From contig NZ_FWZX01000014.1 of the NCBI RefSeq assembly GCF_900177295.1, forward strand, positions 62,001-126,000: a stretch of DNA of 64,000 bases. The letters are read 5' to 3'. The notes under the pieces were generated by a model. The model was not told where the DNA came from, did no database searches, and saw only the letters and a list, made by a program, of their open reading frames with translations. Every line of letters starts with the position of its first letter. Within the stretch, counting starts at the first letter, position 1. This DNA comes from Tistlia consotensis USBA 355. GTDB lineage: Bacteria; Pseudomonadota; Alphaproteobacteria; Kiloniellales; DSM-21159. Shown piece after piece: positions 36,164-44,775 of this stretch. The position numbers were made by a program, and so were the translations under genes.

Positions 36164-37099
36164 ATGGACCTCAGGCAAATCCGCTACTTCGTCGCGGCCT
36201 GCGAGGAGGGCTCGCTCAGCGCTGCCGCCGTGCGGCTGAACTGCACGGCGCCCGGCGTGAGCCAGCAGATGACTGCCCTGGAGGGGCGGCTCGGCACCAG
36301 CCTCTTCGAGCGGACGCCGCGCGGCGTCACCCCGACGCCTGCCGGGCGGCGCTTCTACGATCGCTGCCTGGCGGTGCTGAAGGCGGTCTCCGAGGCGGAG
36401 ATCGAGATCGAGGACTTCAAGGCCGGGCTCTGCGGGTCGGTCTCCGCGGGTTTCGCGCCCGGCGTGGCGAAGGCGATCCTCCCCCAGGCCCTCGCGCGCT
36501 TCACCCGCGAGTTTCCCCGGGTCGATCTGGAGATCTCCAGCGGCTCGGCCGACGCGCTCGTCTCGGCGACCTCCAGCGGCACGCTCGACTTCTTCGTCGG
36601 GCAGTTCGCGAAGGCGCACATCGGATTGTCGGCCAATCCGATCGGCCGCTATCCGGTCGCGCTCATCTCGGGGGTCCGACGCGGCTTCATGCCCATGAAG
36701 CCGCTGCGTCTCGACAGCGTGGCGCCGCTCAAGCTGGTCCTGCCTTCGGCCGCCAACAGCCTCAGGCCGAAGATCGAAGAGGCGATCCAGGGCGGAGCGA
36801 TCGCGGTGGAGCGGACGATCCTGATGGACAACCTCCCCGCCGGGCTCGAGTTCGTCAGCCAGACCGACTGGTCCTGGATCCTGCCCTATTGGCTCTGCCT
36901 CAAGGAGCTCGGCAACGAGCGGGTCACCGTCAATCCGATCGTCGATCCGACGCTGCGCGTCGACGTGGCGCTGATCTTTCCCGCTCAGCGGCCGCTGTCG
37001 CGTCCGTCGCAGCTGCTCTACGACTATTTCTGCCAGGAGCTGCAGCGGACCGAAAGCGAATGGCAGAGGATCATGGCCGGAGCCTTAAGCAGCAGTTAG
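36164..37099 (+). CDS. LysR-family regulator of the catabolic island
   Basis: A 311-residue regulator. The helix-turn-helix MDLRQIRYFVAACEEGSLSA is the classical opening and the effector domain starts near residue 90 (GSVSAGFAPGVAKAI). It resembles CbbR/nitrogen-assimilation-type LysR proteins only at the DNA-binding end. The 174-bp gap to the divergent amidohydrolase is AT-rich, and its position between the two arms of the catabolic island makes it the probable activator responding to the transported acid or an intermediate. Confidence 0.9.
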   Translation: MDLRQIRYFVAACEEGSLSAAAVRLNCTAPGVSQQMTALEGRLGTSLFERTPRGVTPTPAGRRFYDRCLAVLKAVSEAEIEIEDFKAGLCGSVSAGFAPGVAKAILPQALARFTREFPRVDLEISSGSADALVSATSSGTLDFFVGQFAKAHIGLSANPIGRYPVALISGVRRGFMPMKPLRLDSVAPLKLVLPSAANSLRPKIEEAIQGGAIAVERTILMDNLPAGLEFVSQTDWSWILPYWLCLKELGNERVTVNPIVDPTLRVDVALIFPAQRPLSRPSQLLYDYFCQELQRTESEWQRIMAGALSSS

Positions 37100-37106
37100 G
37101 GATCGC

Positions 37107-37132
37107 TTTAGGAGAAACTGCGTTCTCCTGAA
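37107..37132. promoter_or_regulatory. Inverted repeat after the LysR gene, before the TRAP operon
   Basis: TTTAGGAGAA and TTCTCCTGAA (9 of 10 complementary) are separated by ACTGCG. Related TTTCCTAAG and TTTCCTGAA strings occur at about 36113 and 37152, on both sides of the LysR gene. It may be a terminator or a LysR site; there is no T-tract. Confidence 0.4.
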
Positions 37133-37238
37133 TGCTTCCGGTCATTAACGTCTTTCCTGAACGCAAACGACCCGGCGACACAGCCGGGCAGCGGGGGCCG
37201 CCCGACTCGGGGCGCCGCCGGAACAGGGGAGGAGAACG

Positions 37239-38300
37239 ATGAGGTCCGAGAAAGCGATCACCAGCCCTTCGTCCGGGCGACGCTTCAGCCGCAGGACGTT
37301 CGGCACGCTGTCACTCTTCGCCCTTGCAGGGGCGCAGCTGGTCGCCCGTCCGGCGGCGGCCGCGGGGCTCGAACTCAAGATGCAGTTCGCCTCGCCGGAC
37401 GGCACCCCCTGGAACAGGATGGACCGGCGTTTCGCCGCGCAGATCGAGGCGGTCACGGGCGGCCGCGCCAAGGTCCAGTTCTTTCCGCCGAACTCGGTGA
37501 CGCCCTTCAAGGACTGGCTGCAGGCGACCGGCGCCGGCGTGCTCGACCTCGGCTTCGTCTGGCATCCGATCCTGCCGGGCAAGTTCCCGCAGATGGAGCT
37601 CTTCAGCCTGCCTGGGCTGTCGAAGAACCAGACCATCGCCAGCGTCGTCTACTGGCGCGTGCGCGAGGCGTTTCCCGAGATGGGCAAGCTCTTCACCAAG
37701 GCGGACAACGTCGTCGAGCTGGCGACCTTCGTCGCCATGGGCTCGCACCTGCACAGCCGCGAGCCGATCCGCACCCTGGCCGACCTCAAGGGCAAGGTCT
37801 TCGGCGCCCAGGACTCGGCCGGCGTGAAGGTGCTCCAGGAACTCGGTGCCAGCGCCGTCGTGATGGTCGGCTCGGATGCCTACCTGGCGCTGCAGCGCGG
37901 CGCCATCGTCGGCGTGCTCTCGGCCTGGGGCTGGGTCAACAACTTCAAGCTCAACGAGGTCACGACCTACCACACCCTGCTCAATCTCAACCCTGGCACC
38001 TACAGCTCCGTGATGAACCGGGACACCTACGACAAGCTGACGCCCGAAGAGCAGCAGCACCTCGCCGACATCACGCCGCTCTATTTCCTCTACAACACGA
38101 CGGACAGCGCGGCGGCCGCGACGGCGCACATCCCGCCGGAGAACATCTTCACGCTCAGCGCCGAGGACCAGGCCGAGCTGGCCGACAAGATGCGGCCGCA
38201 GTGGGACGACTGGGTCAAGAAGGCCGACGCGATGGGGATGCCGGGGCAGAAGATCCTCGACGAGACCGTCCGCCTGATGAAGCTCTATGACCAGAACTAG
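37239..38300 (+). CDS. TRAP transporter substrate-binding protein (DctP family)
   Basis: A 353-residue periplasmic binding protein. The N-terminus has a twin-arginine-like motif (SRRTFGTLSLFALAGAQL) and Ala-rich cleavage region, so export may be by Tat. The mature part LELKMQFASPDGTPWNR, GRAKVQFFPPNSV and ADLKGKVFGAQDS-type loops fit the DctP fold; a conserved Arg of the carboxylate clamp probably lies near SHLHSREPIRTL. The family takes up organic acids. GGGGAGGAG precedes the ATG. First gene of a run with the permease and catabolic enzymes. Confidence 0.9.
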   Translation: MRSEKAITSPSSGRRFSRRTFGTLSLFALAGAQLVARPAAAAGLELKMQFASPDGTPWNRMDRRFAAQIEAVTGGRAKVQFFPPNSVTPFKDWLQATGAGVLDLGFVWHPILPGKFPQMELFSLPGLSKNQTIASVVYWRVREAFPEMGKLFTKADNVVELATFVAMGSHLHSREPIRTLADLKGKVFGAQDSAGVKVLQELGASAVVMVGSDAYLALQRGAIVGVLSAWGWVNNFKLNEVTTYHTLLNLNPGTYSSVMNRDTYDKLTPEEQQHLADITPLYFLYNTTDSAAAATAHIPPENIFTLSAEDQAELADKMRPQWDDWVKKADAMGMPGQKILDETVRLMKLYDQN

Positions 38301-38380
38301 CGGACGCTTCGCGCTTTCCGCCGCATCGGCGGGGCACCGCCGGCAGGCGAAGCGGTGAGCTCCGCCGGGCCGAGGCGAGC

Positions 38381-40324
38381 GTGAGACGGGCGACGTCATC
38401 CGCGGCGGGCGGCGAGGGGCTCGCCGTGTCGCTCGAGGCAGGCGCGGCGGCCGTGCGGCGCGTCGTCTCCTGGCCGAACCGCCTGTCCCTCTACCTCGGG
38501 GCCGCGGCGATCGTCGCGATGATGGGGCTCACGGTCGCCGACGTCCTGCTCCGCAACCTCTTCTCGATCGTCGTGCCGGGCGGCATGGAGCTGACGGGGC
38601 TCCTGACGATCCTCGTCACGCTGTCGACCCTGGGCGTCGTCGAGATCGAGCGCGGCCACGTCCGGGTCGACCTGCTGCTTCGGGCGATGCCGAAGGTGCT
38701 GCGCCTGCCGACCGAGGCCGGCGGGCTGCTGCTCGCCCTGGCGATCATGGGCGTCACCGCGGCGCAGATCCTGAAGCAGGCGCTCTACCTGAAGGGCAAC
38801 GCCATCGTCACCGGCGTCCTGGGCCTGCCCGAGTGGCCCTTCGTGATCGCCGCGATGGTCTTCGTCCTGCTCTTCGCCCTGGCGCTGCTGGCCAACCTCG
38901 CCTCGGCCCTGGCCGAGGTCGCGAGGGCGCGGGATCCCCGGGCGGTCGTCCTCGCCGCCGTCTGGGCCGCGGCCGTCGGCCTCATCGTCTATCTCTGCCT
39001 CCACCCCGACGCGCTGCCCTTCGCGCTCTCCCGGGATCTTCGCGGCATCCTCTGCATCACGCTCTGCTTCGTCCTGATCTTCCTCGGCGTCCATGTCGCG
39101 GCGGCGATGGCGGTCACCGCGCTGATCGGCATCAGCCTGCTGATCTCCCCGGCGGCGAGCCTGACCAGCCTCGGCACGACGACCATCGACGTCGTGACCG
39201 ACCAGACCTGGAGCGTGGTGCCGCTGTTCACCTGGATGGGCCTGATCGTCGTCGCCTCGGGCTTCGCCGCGGAGCTCTACCGCTCGGCCTATCGCTGGAT
39301 CGGCCACCTGCCGGGCGGGCTGGCCTCGGCCAGCACCGTCGCCTGCGCGGGCCTCTCCTCGATCGTCGGGGACACGCTGTCCGGGGTCTACAGCATGGGC
39401 TCGATCGCCCTGCCGCAGATGCGGGCCTACGGCTACGACATGAAGCTGGCGACGGCCTCGATCGCCTGCGCGGCGACCATCGGCGTGATGGTGCCGCCGA
39501 GCATCGCCTTCATCATCTACGGCATGATCACCGAGGTCTCGATCGGCAAGCTGTTCATCGCCGGCGTCCTGCCCGGCCTGCTGTTCGCCGTCATCCTGAT
39601 CGCGCTGATCACCGTGCGCGCGGCGCTGAATCCGGCGCTGGCGCCGCGGGGCGAGCGGAGCAGCTGGCGGGACCGCCTGGCGTCCTGCGCCGGCACCTGG
39701 CCGGTGCTGCTGCTGATGCTGCTGGTCCTGGGCGGCATCTACGCCGGGCTCGTCACTGCCAACGAGGCGGCCGGGCTGGGCGTCTTCGGCGCGCTGCTCG
39801 TGTCGGTCCTGACGCGGCGCCTCACCCTGGCGGCGTTCTGGCAGTCGATCGCCCGGAGCCTGCGCCTGACCGCCGGCATCATCGTGATCTTCATGTTCGC
39901 GACGGCCTTCAGCCGCTTCATCGCGATCAGCGGGCTGACCCACCAGCTCGCCGAGCTGATCATCGGGCTCCACCTCGGCAAGTACCAGATCGTCGTGGCC
40001 ATCCTGCTGTTCTACGTGGTCATCGGGATGTTCATGAACGCCCTGCCGGCGCTGGTGCTGACCGTTCCCCTGTTCTTTCCGATCGCGATGGGCGCGGGCT
40101 TCGATCCCGTCTGGTTCGGCGTGCTGGTGGTCATCATGGTCGAGCTGGGCGTCGTGACGCCGCCGATCGGCGTCAACGTCTTCGCCATCGCGACGCTGGC
40201 CAGGGAGGTGCCGATGTACGACATCTTCCGCGGCGTCCTGCCTTTCTGGATCGCCTACCTGGTCCTGGTCGCCCTCATCGTGATCTTTCCGCAGATAAGC
40301 CTCTTCCTGCCGTCGCTCATGTGA
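38381..40324 (+). CDS. TRAP transporter permease, fused DctQ-DctM
   Basis: A 647-residue inner-membrane protein. About residues 30-180 form the four-helix DctQ part (VADVLLRNLFSIVVPGGMELTG is the typical second segment); from about 200 on is the large DctM part with some twelve helices, including PPSIAFIIYGMITEVSIGKLFIAG and the C-terminal ELGVVTPPIGVNVFAIA. Fused QM proteins use a sodium gradient with their DctP partner. The start is GTG with GAGGCGAG upstream. Together with the preceding gene it makes a complete carboxylate importer. Confidence 0.92.
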   Translation: MRRATSSAAGGEGLAVSLEAGAAAVRRVVSWPNRLSLYLGAAAIVAMMGLTVADVLLRNLFSIVVPGGMELTGLLTILVTLSTLGVVEIERGHVRVDLLLRAMPKVLRLPTEAGGLLLALAIMGVTAAQILKQALYLKGNAIVTGVLGLPEWPFVIAAMVFVLLFALALLANLASALAEVARARDPRAVVLAAVWAAAVGLIVYLCLHPDALPFALSRDLRGILCITLCFVLIFLGVHVAAAMAVTALIGISLLISPAASLTSLGTTTIDVVTDQTWSVVPLFTWMGLIVVASGFAAELYRSAYRWIGHLPGGLASASTVACAGLSSIVGDTLSGVYSMGSIALPQMRAYGYDMKLATASIACAATIGVMVPPSIAFIIYGMITEVSIGKLFIAGVLPGLLFAVILIALITVRAALNPALAPRGERSSWRDRLASCAGTWPVLLLMLLVLGGIYAGLVTANEAAGLGVFGALLVSVLTRRLTLAAFWQSIARSLRLTAGIIVIFMFATAFSRFIAISGLTHQLAELIIGLHLGKYQIVVAILLFYVVIGMFMNALPALVLTVPLFFPIAMGAGFDPVWFGVLVVIMVELGVVTPPIGVNVFAIATLAREVPMYDIFRGVLPFWIAYLVLVALIVIFPQISLFLPSLM

Positions 40325-40388
40325 GCGTTCCGGCAGGGCGGGCCGGGCGGCCGCCCTCTTCAGCACGAACGGCAAGGGAGTGTGCATC

Positions 40389-41306
40389 TTGGCTATCGAC
40401 TTGACGGGCAGGGTCGCCATCGTGACGGGCGCCGGCGGCGGGCTGGGGCGCGAGCATGCCCTGGCCCTGGCCGGGCGCGGCGCCAGGGTGGTGGTCAACG
40501 ACCTCGGCGGCGCGGTCGACGGCAGCGGCGGGTCGCTCGCGGCCGCCGAGCGCGTCGCCGAGGAGATCCGCACGGCGGGCGGGCAGGCGATCGCCAGCAG
40601 CGCGTCGGTCACGGACTTCGCCCAGGTCGAGGCGATGGTCGAAGAGGCGACCGGGCGCTGGGGCGCCGTCGACATCCTGGTCGCGAACGCCGGGATCCTG
40701 CGCGACAGAAGCTTCGCCAAGATGGCGCTGGAGGACTTCCGCGCCGTCCTCGAGGTCCACGTGATGGGCTCGGTGCACTGTGCGAAGGCGGTCTGGCCGG
40801 GCATGCGGGACCGCAACTACGGGCGCATCGTCTTCACGACCTCCTCGAGCGGGCTCTACGGCAACTTCGGGCAATCGAACTACGGCGCCGCCAAGATGGC
40901 GCTCGTCGGGCTCATGAACACGCTGGCGCTCGAAGGCGCCAGGTACGGCATCAAGGTGAACTGCCTGGCGCCCACCGCCGGGACCCGGATGCTCGAAGGG
41001 CTGATGCCGGCGGAGCAGCTCGCGGCGCTGGACCCCGCGCTGGTCAGCCCCGCGGTGCTGGCGCTGGTGGCGGAGGCGGCGCCGACCAGGACGGTGCTCT
41101 GCGCCGGTGCCGGCAGCTTCGAGATCGCCCAGATCACCCTGACCCGGGGACTGCATCTCGGCGGCGGCGACGCGGTCGCCGAGCGGATTCTCGACGAGCT
41201 CGGCCGGCTCGCCGACCCGGCGGGCCAGCTCGTGCCGGAAGACGGTGCCGGCCAGGGCAGCCACGAGCTGGCGAAGGCCGGGTTCGTTCCGGCGAGGGCC
41301 GGGTAG
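40389..41306 (+). CDS. SDR-family dehydrogenase, MFE-2 (hydroxyacyl-CoA) type
   Basis: A 305-residue NAD-dependent dehydrogenase. VAIVTGAGGGLGREHALALAGRGARVVVNDLGG is the distinctive start of the (3R)-hydroxyacyl-CoA dehydrogenase part of peroxisomal multifunctional enzyme 2; NAGILRD, SSSGLYGNFGQSNYGAAK (Ser-Tyr-Lys) and VNCLAPTA complete the active site. It should oxidise a 3-hydroxyacyl-CoA to the ketoacyl-CoA. The start is taken as TTG (LAIDLTGRV) because AAGGGAG lies 8 bp ahead; a GTG nine bases earlier overlaps that ribosome site. Two bases apart from, and before, the thiolase gene. Confidence 0.87.
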   Translation: MAIDLTGRVAIVTGAGGGLGREHALALAGRGARVVVNDLGGAVDGSGGSLAAAERVAEEIRTAGGQAIASSASVTDFAQVEAMVEEATGRWGAVDILVANAGILRDRSFAKMALEDFRAVLEVHVMGSVHCAKAVWPGMRDRNYGRIVFTTSSSGLYGNFGQSNYGAAKMALVGLMNTLALEGARYGIKVNCLAPTAGTRMLEGLMPAEQLAALDPALVSPAVLALVAEAAPTRTVLCAGAGSFEIAQITLTRGLHLGGGDAVAERILDELGRLADPAGQLVPEDGAGQGSHELAKAGFVPARAG

Positions 41307-42479
41307 ATGCGCGAGGCCGTCATCGTCTCCACCGCGCGGACGCCGATCGGCAAGGCCTACCGCGGCGCCTTCAACGACACGCCGGCCCCCAGCCTGGCGG
41401 CCCATGCCATCCGCGCGGCGCTCGAGCGCGCCGGACTGGAGGGCGGCGAGCTCGACGACTGCCTGCTCGGTGCCGCCCTGCCGCAGGGCTGCCAGCACAC
41501 GATCGGCCGGACCGCCGCGCTGCGCGCCGGCCTGCCGGTCGACGTCCCGGGAATGACCCTCGACCGCCAGTGCTCCTCGGGGCTGATGGCCGTCGCGACG
41601 GCGGCCAAGCAGGTCGTCGTGGACAGGATGGAGGTCGTCCTGGCCGGTGGGGTCGAATCGATCTCGACGGTGCAGACCGACGCGCTGCGGGTCGAGCCGG
41701 ACCCGGAGCTCGTCGCCCTGCACGACGACATCTTCATGGCGATGATCGACACGGCCGAGGTGGTGGCGCGGCGCTACGGCATCGGCCGCGACCGCCAGGA
41801 CGCCCATGCGCTGCGGTCGCAGCAGCGCACGGCCGCGGCCCAGGAAGCGGGCCGCTTCGATGCGGAGATCGTGCCGGTGACGGCCGCCATGAAGCTGGTC
41901 GACAAGGCGACGGGCGAGACCTCGCGCCGCGAGGTGACGCTGGCGCGGGACGAGGGCAGCCGTCCGGACACCAGCGCCGAGGGCCTGGCCGGCCTGAAGA
42001 CCGTTCGCGAGGGCGGCGTCGTAACGGCGGGCAACGCGAGCCAGCTGTCCGACGGTGCCTCGGCCTGCGTGGTGATGGAGGCGAGGCGCGCCGAGCGCGC
42101 CGGCCTGCAGCCGCTCGGCCGCTACCTCGGCATGGCGGTGGCCGGCACCAAGCCGGACGAGATGGGGATCGGCCCGGTCTTCGCCGTCCCGAAGCTGCTC
42201 GGGCGCTTCGATCTCGGCATCGACGACATCGGCCTGTGGGAGCTCAACGAGGCCTTCGCGGTACAGGTTCTCTACTGCCGCGACCGGCTGGGCATCCCCG
42301 ACGACCTGCTCAACGTGAACGGCGGCGCCATCTCGATCGGCCATCCCTACGGCATGTCGGGCGCCCGCATGGTCGGCCATGCGCTGATCGAGGGCCGGCG
42401 TCGCGGCGCCAGGCACGTCGTCGTCACCATGTGCGTCGGCGGCGGCATGGGCGCCGCCGGCCTGTTCGAGGTGCTCTGA
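41307..42479 (+). CDS. Acetyl-CoA acyltransferase (thiolase)
   Basis: A 390-residue thiolase that cleaves a 3-ketoacyl-CoA with CoA, releasing acetyl- or propionyl-CoA. The nucleophile Cys lies in [11 protein letters not shown], the second Cys in [11 protein letters not shown], the base His in [14 protein letters not shown], and NEAFAVQ is intact. It starts with no gap after the SDR stop and overlaps the next start by one base (TGATG), so the SDR, thiolase and hydratase are translated as a unit. Confidence 0.95.
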   Translation: MREAVIVSTARTPIGKAYRGAFNDTPAPSLAAHAIRAALERAGLEGGELDDCLLGAALPQGCQHTIGRTAALRAGLPVDVPGMTLDRQCSSGLMAVATAAKQVVVDRMEVVLAGGVESISTVQTDALRVEPDPELVALHDDIFMAMIDTAEVVARRYGIGRDRQDAHALRSQQRTAAAQEAGRFDAEIVPVTAAMKLVDKATGETSRREVTLARDEGSRPDTSAEGLAGLKTVREGGVVTAGNASQLSDGASACVVMEARRAERAGLQPLGRYLGMAVAGTKPDEMGIGPVFAVPKLLGRFDLGIDDIGLWELNEAFAVQVLYCRDRLGIPDDLLNVNGGAISIGHPYGMSGARMVGHALIEGRRRGARHVVVTMCVGGGMGAAGLFEVL

Positions 42480-42946
42480 TGCCGGCCGGCGGCCTGGACC
42501 TGGACAGCCTGCCCTCGAAGGTCGGGTGCGAGCTGGGAACGTCGGACTGGCACCTGGTCGATCAGGACCGGGTCTCCGCCTTCGCGGCGGTGACGGAGGA
42601 CTTCCAGTTCATCCACGTCGATCCCGAACGGGCCGCCGCCACGCGCTTCGGCGGCACGATCGCCCACGGCTTCCTGCCGCTGTCCCTGCTCTCGGTCCTG
42701 TTCCTGGAGGCTTGCGGCGAGGTCCGGGGCGCCGGCCTGTCGATGAACTACGGGTTCGACTCGGTGCGCTTCATCGCGCCGCTGCGCACGGGCAGGCGCA
42801 TCCGGGGCCGCTTCGGGCTCAAGGACTGCCTCGAGCGCCAGCCGGGGCAATGGCGGCTCGTGCTCGAGAGCGCCGTGGAGATCGAGGGGGAGGACAAGCC
42901 CGCGCTGGTCGCGGACTGGATCGTCCTGTTGTTGGGCGAGAGGTGA
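42479..42946 (+). CDS. MaoC-family hydratase
   Basis: A 155-residue hot-dog-fold enzyme that hydrates enoyl-CoA, normally giving the (3R)-hydroxyacyl-CoA. The hydratase-2 motif is TEDFQFIHVDPERAAATRFG with catalytic Asp and His, followed by IAHGFLPLSL. Length fits single-domain MaoC proteins. R-type hydration matches the MFE-2-like SDR upstream, which uses R-hydroxy substrates. Last gene of the operon; a hairpin-rich stretch follows. Confidence 0.9.
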   Translation: MPAGGLDLDSLPSKVGCELGTSDWHLVDQDRVSAFAAVTEDFQFIHVDPERAAATRFGGTIAHGFLPLSLLSVLFLEACGEVRGAGLSMNYGFDSVRFIAPLRTGRRIRGRFGLKDCLERQPGQWRLVLESAVEIEGEDKPALVADWIVLLLGER

Positions 42947-43055
42947 CCGGAGCCCCGGGGGCGAGGCGCCGTTGCCCCGGCATGCGGCCCCGCGTCGAGG
43001 CGCTCGGCGCCGCGCCTCCGCCGCTCGTCTTCCAGCTTCCCCCTAAAGAGAGAAA

Positions 43056-43086
43056 GGCGCGCGAGGGCCGGCATCCCTCGCGCGCC
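43056..43086 (-). terminator. Terminator of the 61-codon orphan gene
   Basis: Perfect 12-bp stem GGCGCGCGAGGG with a 7-nt loop; leftward it is followed by TTTCTCTCTTT. Rightward there is no T-tract, so it mainly serves the minus strand. Two further hairpins (43109-43134 and about 43135-43156) lie between it and the gene. Confidence 0.8.
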
Positions 43087-43177
43087 CGTCCCGCCGGCTG
43101 GGCCGCTTCCCGGAGGGGCCGGCGGCCCTCCGGGTCCCCCCGGTGCTACCGAGGGGGTCTGCGTCGCCGAGGCTCTG

Positions 43178-43363
43178 TCAGAGGACGCCGGCGATGCGCA
43201 GCAGGTCGCCGACCGGGTCGACCAGGCCGGCACCGCTATCGATGCCCTGGCCGACCTCGACGCCGCCGCGATGGCGGCGGCGCTCGGCGGAGATCTCGAG
43301 CCAGCTCTGCGTCGGCCCGGACTTGCGGGAGCGGCCTTCGGTCGGTCTGTCGAGCGTGGTCAT
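43178..43363 (-). CDS. Small orphan protein of 61 residues
   Basis: I do not recognise the product. It begins MTTLDRPTEGRSRKSGPTQ, continues WLEISAERRRHRGG and ends in a hydrophobic LVDPVGDLLRIAGVL tail; no signal peptide, Cys or metal motif. GGGGAGA lies 6 bp before the ATG and a strong terminator lies 92 bp past the stop, so it has the parts of a real, independently transcribed unit. It is divergent from the XRE regulator with a 245-bp gap containing repeats, suggesting control by that regulator. The amphipathic tail could dock on a membrane or partner. Confidence 0.5.
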   Translation of the reverse strand: MTTLDRPTEGRSRKSGPTQSWLEISAERRRHRGGVEVGQGIDSGAGLVDPVGDLLRIAGVL

Positions 43364-43499
43364 GGCCGTCTCCCCGTCGGGTTTCCTTGGCAAACTGAGG
43401 CGGGCCGACCTGTCGCCGGCCGGCGACCCGCGACGGAAGGCCGCCGGACCGGCGCCGGCGCCCGGTCACCGGCGGATCAGACGGCAGGCGCCGTGAGTG

Positions 43500-43587
43500 C
43501 AGCGTGAAAGCCACAGGCGCGCTCGTTCACGCTGGGCCGGCAGGGCGCGGACGCACCGGTCGTATGGGGAAGCTGGACGCTGGGCCG
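43500..43587. promoter_or_regulatory. Inverted and direct repeats upstream of the XRE gene
   Basis: CAGCGTGAA (43500-43508) and TTCACGCTG (43526-43534) are perfect complements 17 bp apart; ACGCTGGGCCG occurs at 43529-43539 and again at 43577-43587. All lie in the gap between the divergent XRE gene and the 61-codon gene, as expected for operators. Confidence 0.45.
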
Positions 43588-43608
43588 TAAAGCTGGCAAT
43601 CATCATGC

Positions 43609-44634
43609 ATGGATGAGCGGACGACACAGCCGCTCGGCAGCCTGCCGCATCGCTTCCGCGAGGCCCGCGGGCGACTGTCGCCGGAACGGGCGGCCGCAGC
43701 CCTGGGAGTCGCTCCGAGCGCGCTGCTGCAGATCGAGTCGGGTGACCGGGAGCCGACGGTGGGCCAGATGCTCGGCGCCGCCGAGGCCTACGGGACCGAG
43801 CTGCGCAGCCTGCTGTTCGGGCGGCCGAGGACCGATCCGGCCCTGGCCCATCTGGGCCCGGATCTTGCCGAGCTGCTGCAGGAGTACATGCGCGAGCGGC
43901 ATCGCGCCGAGCGGGTCGACCAGCTGAGCGACGCCCAGCTGCAGGACCTCAACCGCGTCATCGCCCGGGTGAGCAGCCTGGGCGGCCTGGTCGAGGACCT
44001 GCTGCGCCGCCGGCGCGACGGCGACTCGGGCGCGGCCGATCAGCTGTCGGCCCTGACCGATGCGCTGCGGCGCGTCGAGGGCCTTCTCGACCGCGGCGGG
44101 ATCGTTCCGGGCACGCCGGAGCGCCTGGCCGCCGAGCCCGCCGAGACGCTGCCGGACTTCACCTTCGAGGATCGTCCGCCCGAGCTGCTGAAGGCACGCC
44201 ATGCGATCTTCGGCACCGCCATCGCGTGGTTCGAGCGCACCGGCGGCCGGGTCGCCGAGGACGAGCTCGGCTTCCAGCGGTTGCTGCCCTGGCTGCAGAT
44301 CATGCTGCCGACCAGCGACGGCTTTCCCTATCTGCACTGCGGCGACCGCACGCCGCCCGCCGAGCTGTGGGGCGAGCCGGTGGCGCGCAGCCTGGTCGGC
44401 CGCTTCAACCTGCCCGACGGCAGCCTGTGCCGGGCCAGCGCCCGGGCCTTTCTCGAGATCCATCGCAGCCGCCGGCCGCTGACCCAGGCCTGCCGCGGCC
44501 CGATCGTCGTCGGCGGCGTGGCGCGGCCGGAGGCCTGGCAGCGCTTCGTGCTGCCGCTGCAGTTCCGCGGCTTGGCCTGCATCGCGACCCTGGCCCTGCT
44601 CGGCCGCGACCGCGAACCGCCGCTCCTCGGCTGA
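43609..44634 (+). CDS. XRE-family regulator with PAS-like C-terminal domain
   Basis: A 341-residue protein. Residues 12-70 form a Cro/C1-type helix-turn-helix (LPHRFREARGRLSPERAAAALG, APSALLQIESGDREPTVG). A helical linker (HRAERVDQLSDAQLQDLN) follows, then from about 185 a sensor-like domain (LLKARHAIFGTAIAWFERTGG, FPYLHCGDRTPP) similar in order to PAS_6-type proteins. It may repress itself and the divergent 61-codon gene, with its own ligand domain. The cyclase gene follows 141 bp downstream in the same direction. Confidence 0.7.
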   Translation: MDERTTQPLGSLPHRFREARGRLSPERAAAALGVAPSALLQIESGDREPTVGQMLGAAEAYGTELRSLLFGRPRTDPALAHLGPDLAELLQEYMRERHRAERVDQLSDAQLQDLNRVIARVSSLGGLVEDLLRRRRDGDSGAADQLSALTDALRRVEGLLDRGGIVPGTPERLAAEPAETLPDFTFEDRPPELLKARHAIFGTAIAWFERTGGRVAEDELGFQRLLPWLQIMLPTSDGFPYLHCGDRTPPAELWGEPVARSLVGRFNLPDGSLCRASARAFLEIHRSRRPLTQACRGPIVVGGVARPEAWQRFVLPLQFRGLACIATLALLGRDREPPLLG

Positions 44635-44775
44635 GCCGGGGCACCGCTTCCGGCCCGCTGGCGCGCCGTTGCGGCCCTCTGCGAAGACGCGCAGATTGCC
44701 GGGGAATGGAGCGTTGGAGCTCTCTTGCGCAGTCCGCCGGCAGGGCCGCCGGCGATCAGGGGGAGTCGGGGGCGC

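Noticed and set aside
43178-43363. 61-codon gene as a lasso or other RiPP precursor
   Set aside because: No leader/core pattern and no processing or transport enzymes nearby.
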